Positions 14,346 through 25,340 of a stretch of 64,000 nt of DNA are shown piece after piece; the first letter of the stretch is position 1; every line of letters begins with the position of its first letter. Made by a program: the position numbers and the translations under genes. Origin of the DNA: Blastocystis sp. Blastoise (taxonomy: Eukaryota; Sar; Bigyra; Opalinata; Blastocystidae). Below the pieces are notes generated by a model. That model worked only from the letters and a program-made list of their open reading frames with translations. It was not told the origin of the DNA and did no database searches. The stretch spans positions 434,001 through 498,000 of the forward strand of contig JBBPEB010000024.1 in the NCBI GenBank assembly GCA_039096225.1, given 5' to 3'.

Positions 14346-15601
14346 TAGTATTATTATTATTAGTTTCATTTGATAAATCCATAGAATGATATTCTTCAAA
14401 TAACCGTGAATTTTTATGAGTAGATCCTTCTAAATCTAATAATGTTTTACCATCTATTGAAGATAATGGTTTATTAATATGAATAGAACTATTCTTTATA
14501 GAATTATTGATAGTAGAACTCTTTATACTATCATCTTTAGATTTACTTATTGAAGAATAATCACTTTTAATACTTGATTTTCTCTTTAAAGATTCTTTAG
14601 AAATACTATTCCTTCTATGTTTCACATAATCATCAGAACTATCATCATCATTATTACGACGTTTATTCTTTTCTAATTTCATATTTATACCTTTACGTTT
14701 ATATTTATCTAAATCATTTCCATCTATATTATAAGTAGAATCATAATTATGACGTGAAATAGAATGATAATTTTCTTTTTTATCATTTTTATCATTATCT
14801 ATTTCAAATGTTTCATCATTTTCATTTTCACTTTGATTATCACTATCATCATAATGATAGAATGAACCTCTTCCTCTTCCTCTTCCTCTTCCTCTTCCTC
14901 TTCCTCTTCCTCTTCCATGAGATCGTAATTTACCACGTCCACGACCACGGCCACGAATAATAGGATTAGATACTCTATCGGTATCTGTTATTATACTTGT
15001 AGTATCATCATCATTATCATTATCTTCTTTTTCTTCTTCTTCTTCTTCTTCTCTTTCTTTTATTTCTTCTTCTTCTTCTTCATCATCATCTTCTTCTTTT
15101 CTTTCTTCTCTTGTCTCTTTTTCTTTATGTTTTTCTATTTTTTCTTCTTTTTGTTCTTTTTCTTCTGGTATACTTTCTTCTTTTCTTTCTTTTTCCTCTT
15201 CTTGTATATTATTTATATTTGAATAATCAATACTATGATTTCTATTATTCATCTAATTTATATAATTTATAATATTTTTAGAAGAATCATGAATACTATT
15301 ACCTTTAACAGCATAGTTATTCTTATTATTTGATATATCTTTTGAATTATTTATATTTTTATCTTGAGATGAAGAAGATGAAGAATTAGAAACATTTGAT
15401 TCTTTACGATGTTTATTTGAACGCATATTATTATAATCTGTAGATATAGAATAATCTTTAATAAATAGATAAGATTCATCTGTTTCTTTATTATTTTTAT
15501 CTTTATTCATATTATTTATAGCTGATCCATTTATATCAATTTTATTTATTTTATTAGAATTTATATGTAGATTATTTAGTCTAGAACTATCTCTTTTAGA
15601 T
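14032..15601 (-). CDS. RG-repeat, acidic, Asn/Ser-rich protein with an in-frame TAG
   Basis: Two open stretches, 15601-15256 and 15252-14032, lie in the same frame and are separated only by a TAG at 15255-15253, immediately followed by ATG. The upstream part is Ser/Asn-rich and begins at a likely acceptor (TATATAG at 15602). The downstream part (406 aa) has a Glu/Asp/Lys-rich block, an RG/GRGRGR block (about residues 100-130), Ser/Lys-rich and poly-Asn segments, and ends in PPPRTC. An acidic region plus RGG/RG repeats is typical of nucleolar or RNA-binding proteins; a specific function cannot be assigned. A further open stretch at 14025-13858 (about 55 aa, IRDITIQIQDNS) may be a last exon. 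The gene lies inside the CACTA element, so it is cargo or a transposon accessory gene. Either the TAG lies in an intron or the gene is damaged. Confidence 0.5.
14867..14916 (-). repeat. Hexanucleotide repeat encoding Gly-Arg
   Basis: (TCCTCT)n on the plus strand, read on the minus strand as alternating RG codons. Confidence 0.8.
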
Positions 15602-15694
15602 CTATATATAAAATATTTTTAGAAAATAAAAAAATTATTAATAATTATAGGGTAATTTATTAATTTTTTAAAGAATACCCGTAATAAATAATCA

Positions 15695-15739
<45 letters not shown>

Positions 15740-16066
15740 CAAATAATAATAATAATAATATAATATATAATAATAATAATAATATTAATAATAATTTCTA
15801 TCTATATACCGTTTAATCTTTAACAGGACTTAACTAACAATTTGATGTATGAATAGACAACAAAACCTATCATTCTATATAATATAAATTATAATTAATA
15901 TAAATTGTATACAATTTAAAATAAGCCAATATTAAAAACATATTTATATTTAGTAATTGAAAAAAAAAGTAATGAATAGAAAAACAAATAATACATTTAT
16001 ATACTTTTTATAGCATGGCAAGTTGTTTCTTGAAAGCGTTGGAATAAGAACAAGGAAATAATCTTG
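15602..16066. other. Gene-less stretch with (AAT)n microsatellite
   Basis: Upstream of the RG-rich gene; (AAT)n with small interruptions at about 15694-15786. A missing first exon of that gene could lie here, but I cannot place it. Confidence 0.5.
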
Positions 16067-16276
16067 TTAAACAAAAGTAGCAGCAACTCTGTTGATTGAA
16101 TTTTTGAGGTTGACCAAGGAGACAGTCTGATAGGAAGAGGGACTACAGAATGGAAAACCTAAAAGAATTATGAAAATAAATATAAAATATTTAATAAATA
16201 AATACTGACACAATACATTCTTGTCTTCTAAACATACATAAACACTGTGAGAAGCTCTAATTCCTCTTAGAGACAA
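16067..16276 (-). CDS. Possible small two-exon gene, 52 aa
   Basis: Exons 16276-16210 and 16158-16067 join in frame through a 51-nt GTCAGT...TTTTAG intron. The result is a 52-residue peptide (starts MSLRGIRASHS, ends NRVAATFV) with a TAA stop. Base composition is less AT-rich than the surroundings. No family is recognised and the length makes it uncertain; it lies within the right arm of the CACTA element. Confidence 0.3.
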   Translation of the reverse strand: MSLRGIRASHSVYVCLEDKNVLCQYLFIKYFIFIFIILLGFPFCSPSSYQTVSLVNLKNSINRVAATFV

Positions 16277-16289
16277 TAAAATAAAAATA

Positions 16290-17232
16290 ATTATAAATTC
16301 ACTAATAAATTCAAATGTTCAAGTGAAATACAAAATTTTTCATGAAAATACCTTTCTTTAATTTTTTTAATTTTTTATGACTCGCTATCATATTTATAAG
16401 TTATGACACGTTTCACACTACACCATCTATACAATACTACTGCATCCCACACTTTTAACCTTTAAAAAATAACTCATTTTTGTTGACTCTCTGATCTGTT
16501 GACTAACTCGTCCAAAAACTATTAATTATAACTTAAAACGTCCATTCGTTGATGAATTAACTCTAAAAATGACTTAAAAAAAGACTTTTAGTTGATTCTG
16601 AAAAAAAACTCTTTATTTATAAGCTTTGACATACTTTTTGTATGCGGAACTTTGAGTCATAATAGAATTTAATGAAAAACCTTTTTTAAAACACTTGTGT
16701 CCTCTTATATAAAATAAAATATAAATAGACTCAGTTTTGAACAAGAAAATTATTCCCGTAAATATTTTAAAAATTGAAAACTCTGGTCTGATTGCCCATG
16801 GAACAAATAGGCTCGGCTCAATTTTTCACTGTAAAAAAAATATAAATTTTTGACTATTTGGCTGAATTTTGGTTTTGACCCATAGAGGTCTTTTTATTCA
16901 CTTTTACACATACTTGTGACTTTCAGAGGGTCTAAACTTTAAACAGAGCAACAAGAGGTTTTAAAATATTGACCCCATTATTTGTCGGAATTACGACTTA
17001 AAACAAAAGAAAAGCGTTTTTGATATTGTGCGACCCTCTGTAAACAAAAATTAATATCAATTCTTTGTTAAAATATGTCAAATAGGGTCTTTGAGTCTAA
17101 ATCAAAAGTCGACTTAAAAATTTTGTGAAAATTTTCATTTTTTTGCCTAAGTCTTTTTTTTGTTGAATTCTCATTGGCTGAATGAGTCTTGAACGAAAAT
17201 CAGCCAATCAAAAACTTTCAAAAACTCAAAAG
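16290..17232. promoter_or_regulatory. CACTA right subterminal region with short repeated motifs
   Basis: No gene. The stretch is noticeably richer in G and C than the element interior and full of recurring GACTT/GACTC/GTTGAC words. TTTATAAGTTATGACA (about 16391) recurs as TTTATAAGCTTTGACA (about 16616). ATTGGCTGA (17173-17181) and TCAGCCAAT (17200-17208) form a 9-bp hairpin just inside the right TIR. Subterminal motif clusters are transposase-binding regions in known CACTA elements; that role is inferred here. Confidence 0.5.
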
Positions 17233-17244
17233 TGCCTACCAGTG
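17233..17244 (-). repeat. CACTA right terminal inverted repeat
   Basis: TGCCTACCAGTG, the inverse of the left end; TSD TTG follows at 17245-17247. Confidence 0.93.
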
Positions 17245-20200
17245 TTGCTTATATTAATAATAAAGAAATTTACAGATATAATCTTCCTGATACTGTAGAT
17301 CATACTACTGCTGCTTCTGCTGCTTTTGATAATACTGTTTCTGTCATGAATAGTGGTTCTATTAATGAATATTTAATTGAAGGTATTAATATTATTGGTG
17401 TTGAAGTTCATAGATATGGTGAAACTCATGAAACTAATTTTGATGCTAGTTTATTATTATATTCTGCAACTACTAAACGTATGAATAATGCTGCTGTTAG
17501 TTCTGTTTATCAAGGTTATGATAGTGATGCTTGGCATGAAACTTATGAATATGCTTTTGATGGTAAGAGTTCAACTAAGTATAGTTCTAATAATTGTGGT
17601 ACAGATAATGCTTTTACTTATACTTATGATAATGGTGCTAGACAATATCTTAGTAGATTTGTTTATTACAGAGCTAATATGGGAAATCGTATTCCTACTG
17701 TTTTCAGATTAACTGCTTCTAATGATAATGGTGCTCATTGGGATGAACTTTATTATTCTAAGAGTGTTGTTTTATCTGATACTGCAAATACTGCTACTAC
17801 TTTTGATTTCTATAATGTCAAATCTTATAATATTTATAAGTTTAATTTTTATATAGAATCTGGATGTACTGAAGGTGTTGAGTGTTCTGAATTAGAATAT
17901 TATACTACTTCTATGAGTGTTGCCTCTGCTTGTTCACCTACTGATGAATATAGAGGTGCTATGTCTGGTGAAATTATTGAAGGTGCTGCTTGTACTACTG
18001 GTTATACTGGTACTACTACTGTCAGTTGTAGTAATAATGTTTTTGTTGGTGATACTACTAGTTGTGTATTAGTTGCTCCTACTTCAATTGCTTATGAACA
18101 AGCTTCTTTTATTAATGTTATTTATAAGTCTGTTGATATTACTCCTTCTTCTGTTATTGGTGCTGATCTTATTTGGACTATTACACCTACTCTTCCTACT
18201 GGTATAACTTTTGATGCTACTACTGGTAAGATATCTGGTATTACATATGCTATTAGTGAATCTACTGCTTATACTGTTACTGCTACTAATAGTGAAGGTT
18301 CTGTTCAAACTACTATTTCTTTATCTTTTATTGATAATACTTGTGCTCAAGATAGTGAATGGCCTGTTACTAATATTGGTGAATCTGCTAGATTAGATTG
18401 TCCTGATGCTTCTAATTATGAAGGTGAACGTACTCGTGGTTGTACTTTACAAGGTTGGACTGTTGTCAGTAATACTTGTGCTCCTATTCCTATTTCTATT
18501 GTTTATACTCCTTCTAGTATTTCTGCTCATCTTGGTGGTTCTATTAATGCTACTCCTGCTCTTAAGGGTTATCATATTACATCTCTTACTATTAGTCCTC
18601 TTCTTCCTGTTGGTTGTACTTTTGATGCTACTACTGGTACTATTAGTGGTTCTTATGCTACTTTATATAATGCTGTTCATACTGTTACTGCTACTAATCA
18701 ATTTGAATCTAAGAGTACAACTGTTACTATTATTTTTGATAATACTATTTGCCAATCTGATTCTGAATGGCCTGCTACTAATGCTGGTCAAACTGCTGTT
18801 AAAGAATGTCCTGATGTAATTAGTTATGATGGTCAAATTACTCGTGTTTGTAATAGTAATGCTCAATGGGAAACTGCTCAAAATTCTTGTACTCTTAAAC
18901 TTCCTACAATTACTTATACTACAAGTGTTCTTTCTGGTTATGTTAATTTTGATATTGTACCTATTAGTGCTACTATTATTGGTCTTCAAATATCTTCTAT
19001 TATTGTTTCTCCTGCTCTTCCTACTGGTTTAACTCTTGATACTACTACTGGTGCTATTTCTGGTAAGGCTACTATTGCTGATACTCAAGTTCATACTATT
19101 TCTATTACTAATCCTATTGGTACTTCTTCTTTTGCTCTTACTCTTAATATTGTTACAGTATATTGTGCTGCTGGTAATAACTGGCCTCAAACTGAAGCTG
19201 GTCAAACTGCTACTATTGGTTGTGCTGAAGGTTATAATGGTTCTCAAACTAGATTATGTAAGATGAATGCTAATGGTATTTGGGATACTGTTAATAATCA
19301 ATGTGCTGTTATTGCTCCTACTATTAGTTATTCAACTAATACTATTAATGCTGTTAAGAAGGTAGCTATTACTACTATTACTCCTACTATTACTGGTCTT
19401 GAACTTGAACCTCTTACTATTTCTCCTAGTCTTCCAGCTGGTTTAGATTTCAATACTATTACTGGTACTATTTCTGGTACTCCTACTGAAGGAAAAGATG
19501 CTACTCAATATACTATTTCTGCTACTAATCCTACTGCTACTGCTACTGCTACTATTACTATTACTGTTGTTGTATTAAAATGTAATGCTGAAAATGGTTG
19601 GTCTGAAACTGAAGCTGGTGAAACTGCTACTAAATATTGTGATCAATATTATACTGGTACTATTACTCGTTTATGTAATTTAGGTGCTACACCTTCATGG
19701 GCTGCTGAAGTGAATACTTGTGTTATGAATGCTCCTACTGTAGTTTATCCTTCTAATACTATTGTTGGTTATAAAAACATTTATTCTTCTATTCCTGCTA
19801 CTGTTACTGGTGCTGAATTAACTTTTACTATTTATCCTGCTCTTCCTAATGGTCTTATATTAAATCCTTCTAATGGTATGATTTCTGGTACACCTACTAC
19901 TAATTCTGCTCTTACTACTTATACTATCACTGCTACGAATACTGCTGGTTCTATTACTACTACTATTTTAATTTACATCGATTTATTATTTTGTACTTCT
20001 GAATATAATTGGCCTCTTACAGAAATTGGTCAACAATATGATTTACCATGTGAAGATCCTATTAATTATGAAGGTTCAAGAACAAGATTATGTAAACTTG
20101 GTTATCCTGCTATTTGGGATACTATTATTAATAATTGTGAATTAAGAATGCCAAGTATAATATATACAGTACCTACAACTATTGGATATAAAAATGTTCC

Positions 20201-23200
20201 TATTACACCTATTACTGCTCTTATAACTGGAAGTAATCTTAATCCTTTAACTATATCTCCTTCTCTTCCTAATGGTTTATTCTTTAATTCTATTACTGGA
20301 TTAATATATGGTACACCTACTACTACTACTTCTTCTTCTTCTGTATTATATACTATTACGATTTCTAATCCTAGAGGTGAATCTACTGCTACTATTACTA
20401 TTACTATAAAAGATAGTAGTTGTCCTATTGATGATATTTGGCCTATTACAGAAGCTGGAGAACAAGCTATTTTAGATTGTGAAGATACTATTAATTATGA
20501 AGGATTTAGAACAAGATTATGTATAAGAGGAGATCCTGCTGTTTGGGGAGATATTATTAATAATTGTCAACTTTTATTACCTACTATCTCATATGCTACT
20601 ACTAATATAATAGGTAATAAAAATAATGCTATTACTCCTGTGGCTGCTTCTATTACAGGAGGTAATCTTAATCCTTTAACTATATCTCCTTCTCTTCCTG
20701 ATGGATTAATATTTAATACTGAAAATGGTCAAATATATGGTATTCCTACTTCTGATTCTTCTAATAGTTATACTATAACAATTTCTAATCCTACAGGTCA
20801 ATCTACTGTGACTATTACTATTACTATAAGTGCTTCTAATTGTATTTCTGATGATATTTGGCCTGCTACAGAAGCTGGTCAACAAATTACTTTACCTTGT
20901 GAAGATACTATGAATTATGAAGGATTTAGAACAAGATTATGTAAACTTGAATATCCTGCTGTTTGGGGAGATATTATTAATAATTGTCAACTAAAAATGC
21001 CTTCAATTATATATGATATAACTACTATTACTGGATATAAGAATATTGCTATTAATTCTGTTAATGCTACTATTACAGGTGGTAATTTGAATTCTATTAC
21101 TATTAATCCTTCTCTTCCTGATGGATTAATATTTAATACTGAAAATGGTCAAATATATGGTACACCTACTTCTTCTTCTTCTGGTTCTTATGTGATCACT
21201 GTATCAAATCCAAGAGGAGAAGATAATGCTGTTATTAATATTATTATTAATATTTATAATTGTATAATGGATGATATATGGCCTGTTACAGAAGCTGGAG
21301 AACAAGTTACTTTACCATGTGAAGATACTATTAATTATGAAGGATTTAGAACAAGATTATGTTTATTAGGAAATCCTGCTGTTTGGGAAGATGCTGTTAA
21401 TAATTGTCAACTAAAGAATCCTTCAATTTCTTATATAACTACTACTATTACTGGATATAAAAATATTGGTATTACTCCAATTATAGCTTCTATTACAGGA
21501 GGTAATTTGAATCCTTTAACTATTAATCCTTCTCTTCCTGATGGATTATCTTTTAATAATCAAAATGGTCAAATATATGGTACACCTACTTCTGATTCTT
21601 CTAATAGTTATACTATTAGTATATCTAATTCAAGAGGAGAATCAACTGCTACTATTACTATTATTATTAGTATTGCTAATTGTCCTGATGATACTGTTTG
21701 GTCTGCTACAGAAATTGGTCAACAAATTACTTTACCATGTGAAGATCCTATTAATTATGAAGGATTTAGAACAAGATTATGTAAACTTGAATATCCTGCT
21801 GTTTGGGATACTGTTATTAATAATTGTCAATTAAAGATGCCTTCAATTTCTTATCATACTAATGAAATTATTGGATATAAAAATATTGCTATTACTCCTA
21901 TTATGGCTTCTCTTACAGGTGGTAATCTTAATCCTTTAACTATATCTCCTTCTCTTCCTGATGGATTATCATTTAATCCTACTACTGGATTAATTTATGG
22001 TATTCCTACTTCTGATTCTTCTAATACTTATACTGTAACTATTTCTAATTCAAGAGGAGAATCTACTACTACTATTACTATTACGATAAGTATTATTTCT
22101 TGTGTTGCTGAAAATGGTTGGTCTATGACTGAAATTGGTCAACAAATTACTTTACCATGTGAAGATCCTATTAATTATGAAGGATTTAGAACTAGATTAT
22201 GTAAACTTGGTTATCCTGCTGTTTGGGATACTGTTATTAATAATTGTGAATTAAAGAATCCTACCATTTCTTATAATACAAATACTATTATTGGATATAA
22301 GAATGATATTATTACTCCTATTATGGCTTCTATTACAGGTGGTAATCTTAATCCTTTAACTATATCTCCTTCTCTTCCTGATGGATTAATATTTAATACT
22401 CAAAATGGCTTTATATATGGTATTCCTACTTCAGCTTCTTCTAATAGTTATACTATTACTGCTTCTAATGCTAGAGGAGAATCTACTGCTACTATTACTA
22501 TTACGATAAGTATTATTTATTGTCCTTCTGATGATAATTGGCCTATTACAGAAAGAGATATAACTGCTTATATTGAATGTCCTTCTGGTCAATTAGGTAT
22601 TCAAAGTCGTGTTTGTCAAAATACAGGTGTTGGTACTGCTTCTTGGCAAATTGCTGATAGTTCTGATTGTTATATATTTATTACAAATGAGAATCCTGGT
22701 GATAATAAAATATTTATTGATGTTCCTATAAAACTTGAAGGATTAACTGAAGCTGCTTTTAATACTCCTTCTACTACTGAAACATTTAGAACACTTATTG
22801 TTCAATCACTTACTAGTTATTCTATTCCTTCATCTGCTGTAAAGATTATTAGTGTTTCTAGTATATCTACTTATACTGATGGTGTTTCAGTTAATGTAAG
22901 AATAACTGTTAATCAATCGGATGAAGATAATATAAAGAATGATATAAATACTTTATTTACTGGTATTGATTCTATTCTTCTTAATGCATGTAAAATAAGT
23001 AATGATTCTAATCTTCAAAATATTACTAATACTTCAATTAATGGAAAAATAGTATCAACAGGTAATTCTCTTTCAATTACAACAATTATTCTTATTGTTG
23101 TTGTAGTAATTCTTGTTATACTTTTGATATTAATATTTGTTCTAAAAAATATAAAGAAAGAAAAGAAAGAAAAGAAATTACAACCTCATAAAAAAACACC

Positions 23201-23243
23201 TGAAATCGAAACTGTTAAAGTTGAAAAACCTGTTACGTTATAA
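17245..23243 (+). CDS. Giant surface protein, 3' part: discoidin, Ig/Cys-module repeats, membrane anchor
   Basis: Continuation of the gene ending at 3099, in one long exon. The open frame nominally begins at 17232 inside the transposon's right end, so no genuine start is visible. It encodes the rest of a beta domain (AYINNKEIYRYNLP, matching GEEIYRNNL in the upstream half) and a third discoidin-like domain (about 17480-17910). Then follow 12 Cys modules (consensus C-x5-W...G...C...G-x-R-x-C...W...C, resembling sushi or hormone-receptor modules) separated by 11 He_PIG Ig-like modules. A SEA-like membrane-proximal domain (about 22680-23040), one hydrophobic segment (about 23075-23140) and a Lys-rich cytoplasmic tail close the protein. 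This is a type I plasma-membrane architecture, probably for adhesion or recognition. As it stands, the half lacks the N-terminal domains and any signal peptide and is probably not made as a normal surface protein. Confidence 0.85.
17931..22680 (+). repeat. Tandem Ig-like + Cys-module coding repeats, ~420 bp each
   Basis: Twelve Cys modules alternate with 11 Ig-like modules. From about 19990 to 22520 six units are nearly identical and evenly spaced at about 420 bp (Cys-module starts near 19991, 20420, 20840, 21262, 21682, 22102, 22522). They share the phrases NYEGFRTRLC and INNCQL. The earlier units are more diverged and prefer GGT and CTT codons, while the later block prefers GGA, AGA and TTA. 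That suggests a younger, homogenised expansion. Confidence 0.85.
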
Positions 23244-23853
23244 TGCTTTTGTTTATAATTTCATATATATATATATATTATTATTTTTTTATTTTATTTT
23301 AATAATTATTCATGATTAATATTATGATAATATTCTATTAGTTTTGTTATATAATAATCATATTAAACATTGATTAAAATATATATTTTTTACTTGTTTA
23401 CTAATATATTATTAATCATATTTCTTATATATATATCAATATATTTTTCAAATATTGTTTCGTTTAAAATGATATTTTTATAAATTGCTTTCCAAAATGA
23501 AACTTTATTACAAAGCTACAATTGTTATAAAAGAATATGAAACTTTTGTTAATTTTTGATAGTTAAAATTTTATTATTATATAAAGTGACATAGAGTAGT
23601 TTCTTATGATAATAACATAATGTTGGGAAAACATTAATTCTCTGTTATGATTAAAAGTATTATGTAATAATTATGTTGATAATATTTTAATATTATAAGC
23701 ATATTTAAACAATAAATTTACAAAACTATTTTTAAACCTGTTAAAAAATGATAATATATATAATGAAAAAAACTTATTAAAAACATGAAAATATATATAT
23801 ATATATATATATAAAGAAAGAAAATAAGAGAAATAATAATGTATTATTATATT
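23244..23853. other. Intergenic, convergent 3' ends
   Basis: Between the surface-protein gene (+) and a TLDc gene (-). AT-rich, with (TA)n near 23260 and 23790; nothing else seen. Confidence 0.7.
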
Positions 23854-25340
23854 TTAAGCTCTTCCCCAGACTTCATAATCTTCAACTGTAAAAATATTTT
23901 TAGAATTAGTATTACTAGTATTCACAAATAATGATGAGTATTGATGAGTATTGACTTCAGAATAGCAAGATGCTTTACAATAAGAATTCGTATTACTATG
24001 ACATTGATTAGATATATAGATATCATAGCCCATTCCAAATGTTGGACCATAAGAAGAATAACAATATATAGCTTTATTATTAGTTTTATAATTATAATCA
24101 TATTGAGTAGGAGGAATGCCATGTTCATTACTTAAAGTAAAGAGAAATTCTTTAGAATAAGGTTTCCAATCTGAACCAGCCCAACTTTGATCTGTATATC
24201 CTCCAAATATATTAATATGATTGTTTTTACCTAAATGTTTAATAATAGTTACTGTTTCTCCTTGATTATCACAATATTTATGAAATTCACTTGCTTTATA
24301 ATCATGCTCACTTGCTCTAAATAATAATTTCCATTTCTTTTCTTTACCAAGCCAATTCATTAAAGGTATTTCCATGGATTTATTAGTAAGTATACGTGTA
24401 TAGGGGAAATATGAATAAGGGATTATACATTCATCCACTATATTTATTACTTTATCACCAAATAATCTACACATTTCATTTTCTAATAATTGTTTATTCA
24501 TATTGTTCATTTCTTCTTCTGAAATATAAATACAATTATATTGAATATAATCATGAATTTGATTAATATATTGATAATCTTTCTTCATAAACATTTCGTT
24601 TTTCTTTTCATCATAATCTACAGATCCATTATTATATCTATTAATAATCTTATTCCATAATCCATTCTCCTTCCAATAATCTCTTAATGTATCATCTTTC
24701 TTATCATTTATATAAAGAATAACAGCATCATCTTCTTTATATAGTTTCAAATTATGATCTCTTCTATAATAAGTTTTCGTTAATTCTTCAGGAATAGGTA
24801 AACAACAATATTCAAATAAATTTAATAAACTAAATTGATCATTTAAGTCTAATATATCTATATTAATTTTCTTATTCATTAAAGAATCAATTAATAAAGG
24901 AGCAACTGTATCATCTCCACGATAATCTAAAAACATATCACCATCAACAGTTCTTTGATTTTCTTGAGAATATTCATAGAGAAGACTACCTATTAAACTA
25001 TTCGTTATTCTTTTAGGAAGAGAATAAGCCAGACCACTACTTGTGAATCGAATATAATCAATCCCATTATCATTATTATTCATAGTAGTATCACATTCAT
25101 GAATATATGAAGATCCTTGGATAATTATACTTGGATCATCACCATTCTTATCATCCATTCCTTCACAATTTCTTACGGATTGCTTTACTAATTCATTTAT
25201 AGATTCACCTGAATGAATACAAAAATTTATTGACTTCTTAAAATACCAATCAAATCACCAATCAGTCTTTCAAAATGAATTACATCCTTCTGAATATCAA
25301 CCATCTTATCATCATCAAATCCTGCCTTCTCTTCCACCAT
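23854..25340 (-). CDS. KCTD/BTB-like + TLDc domain protein 1, ~482 aa
   Basis: Proposed exons are 25340-25247 and 25208-23854; a safe inner start is the ATG at 25158. A T1/KCTD-type BTB fold covers roughly residues 80-165 (FTSSGLAYSL, DGDMFLDYRGDD, LFEYCCLPIP). After a charged linker, a complete TLDc domain occupies about residues 313-482 (NWLGKEKKWKLLFRASEH, INIFGGYTDQSW, KEFLFTLSNEHGIPP, DYEVWGRA at the end). TLDc proteins are linked to oxidative-stress resistance and V-ATPase regulation in animals and fungi; BTB folds mediate oligomerisation. The role here is unknown. The start MVEEK matches MVKEK of the paralogue at 40366. The 38-nt intron proposed at 25246-25209 falls where the paralogue is coding, so a frameshift is an alternative. 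Unlike its paralogues, the gene has no intron at the WKLLFR site. Confidence 0.85.

Larger units (their letters stand above)
3100..17244. mobile_element. CACTA (EnSpm-type) DNA transposon, 14145 bp
   Basis: Left end CACTGGTAGGCA (3100-3111) and right end TGCCTACCAGTG (17233-17244) are perfect 12-bp inverted repeats beginning CACT, the CACTA superfamily signature. The host trinucleotide TTG flanks both sides (3097-3099, 17245-17247), the 3-bp target duplication expected for this group. The element carries a Tnp2-like transposase in the plus orientation plus at least two other genes on the minus strand. Excision of the element with one TSD copy rejoins the host frame to read KAGCIAYINNKEIYR. 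The perfect ends and the intact transposase frame point to a recent insertion. At 14 kb, with several kb showing no genes, it is long for the amount of coding it holds. Confidence 0.93.

Noticed and set aside
17232-17244. GTG at 17232 as start codon of a 2003-residue protein
   Set aside because: It lies in the transposon TIR; the frame is the continuation of the upstream exon, so it is not a genuine start.
19990-22520. Regularly spaced repeats resembling a CRISPR array
   Set aside because: The units are 420-bp coding repeats in a continuous frame in a eukaryotic gene.
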